Assembly (NCBI GenBank): GCA_005240015.1
Contig: SBBV01000507.1
Location: forward strand, 1-5,801
DNA: 5,801 nt
Direction of reading: 5' to 3'
Origin: Candidatus Odyssella thessalonicensis
Lineage (GTDB): Bacteria; Pseudomonadota; Alphaproteobacteria; Bin65
Shown: one piece after another, positions 5,703 through 5,801 of the stretch
How the letters are laid out: each line of letters starts with the position of its first letter
How positions within the stretch are numbered: position 1 is the first letter of the stretch
The notes under the pieces: model-generated
Told to the model about the DNA's origin: nothing
The model's database searches: none
Seen by the model: only the letters and a program-made list of their open reading frames with translations
Made by a program: the position numbers and the translations under genes

Positions 5703-5801
5703 GTAAGCGCTGTTATGCGGCCCTTGTGGGCTGACGAGCGGCGGCCCAGCGCCACGGCAGGAGCTCATCGAGTCGGTTGACCGGGTGGCCGGCGATGAGG
5801 C
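5703..5801 (-). mobile_element. IS66-family insertion sequence, transposase-distal end (element continues past the window)
   Basis: The boundary is placed at GTAAGCGC (5703-5710), matching the GTAAGCG start typical of IS66-family terminal inverted repeats. It coincides with the point where comM homology ends on the left and transposase coding begins on the right. The transposase stop lies only 10 bases inside the tip, so this is the end downstream of tnpC, and the terminal repeat overlaps the end of the gene. The other end and any tnpA/tnpB genes lie outside. Confidence 0.82.
5713..5799 (-). CDS. tnpC: IS66 transposase (TnpC) C-terminal fragment
   Basis: Minus-strand frame entering from the right edge: 28 residues then TAA at 5715-5713. 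The residues HPVNRLDELLPWRW match the conserved C-terminal end of IS66-family DDE transposases (the pattern HP..RIDELLPW.W), normally the last segment of the roughly 500-residue protein. The catalytic core is beyond the window. The short tail AARQPTRAA ends inside the terminal inverted repeat. The fragment is too short to name the element but sufficient for the family. Confidence 0.85.
   Translation of the reverse strand, partial: LIAGHPVNRLDELLPWRWAAARQPTRAA

Noticed and set aside
5564..5755. 63-codon minus-strand frame running from the IS66 end into comM
   Set aside because: Its first residues come from an out-of-frame reading of the transposase end; only the comM part is meaningful, so it is a junction artefact.

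Overview
The window carries a broad-spectrum mercury and organomercury resistance (mer) locus from a high-GC bacterium. It is most likely an alphaproteobacterium, possibly Hyphomicrobiales. That placement is inferred from base composition, the MerT/MerF/MerA/MerB sequence style, a soluble class III cyclase of the type abundant in rhizobia and relatives, and IS66 and ComM fragments; no 16S or other marker is present.

Layout, left to right. A divergent merR (minus strand, running off the left edge) faces a compact promoter/operator at about 419-449. Rightward from it runs a tightly packed gene train: merT, merP, merF, merA (the last two share ATGA), a 56-residue membrane ORF, a second small membrane protein with a vicinal Cys pair in its first helix, and merB (organomercurial lyase). 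Fifty bases after merB, on the same strand, comes a 406-residue class III adenylate/guanylate cyclase. Its 3' end overlaps, tail to tail, the last codons of a comM/yifB gene on the minus strand. That comM fragment is cut at 5702/5703 by the end of an IS66-family element, whose transposase C-terminus fills the right edge.

How the genes work together. MerB would cleave the C-Hg bond of organomercurials. MerP (periplasm), MerT and MerF (inner membrane), and probably the extra Cys-Cys membrane protein, would hand Hg(II) inward. MerA reduces Hg(II) to volatile Hg(0). MerR would switch the train on with mercury. The cyclase may be co-transcribed and would link the locus to cAMP, but that is only inference from position.

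Most interesting points. MerB has the catalytic Cys/Asp/Cys set and also what looks like a complete C-x2-C ... C-x3-H zinc-knuckle set of the TRASH/treble-clef type, which the classical plasmid R831b enzyme lacks. MerB and MerA both carry a vicinal Cys pair in an N-terminal tail, and MerA has no NmerA domain. There is an unnamed Cys-Cys membrane protein and a cyclase in the locus. MerF has lost half of its second Cys pair. There is an IS66 insertion into comM.
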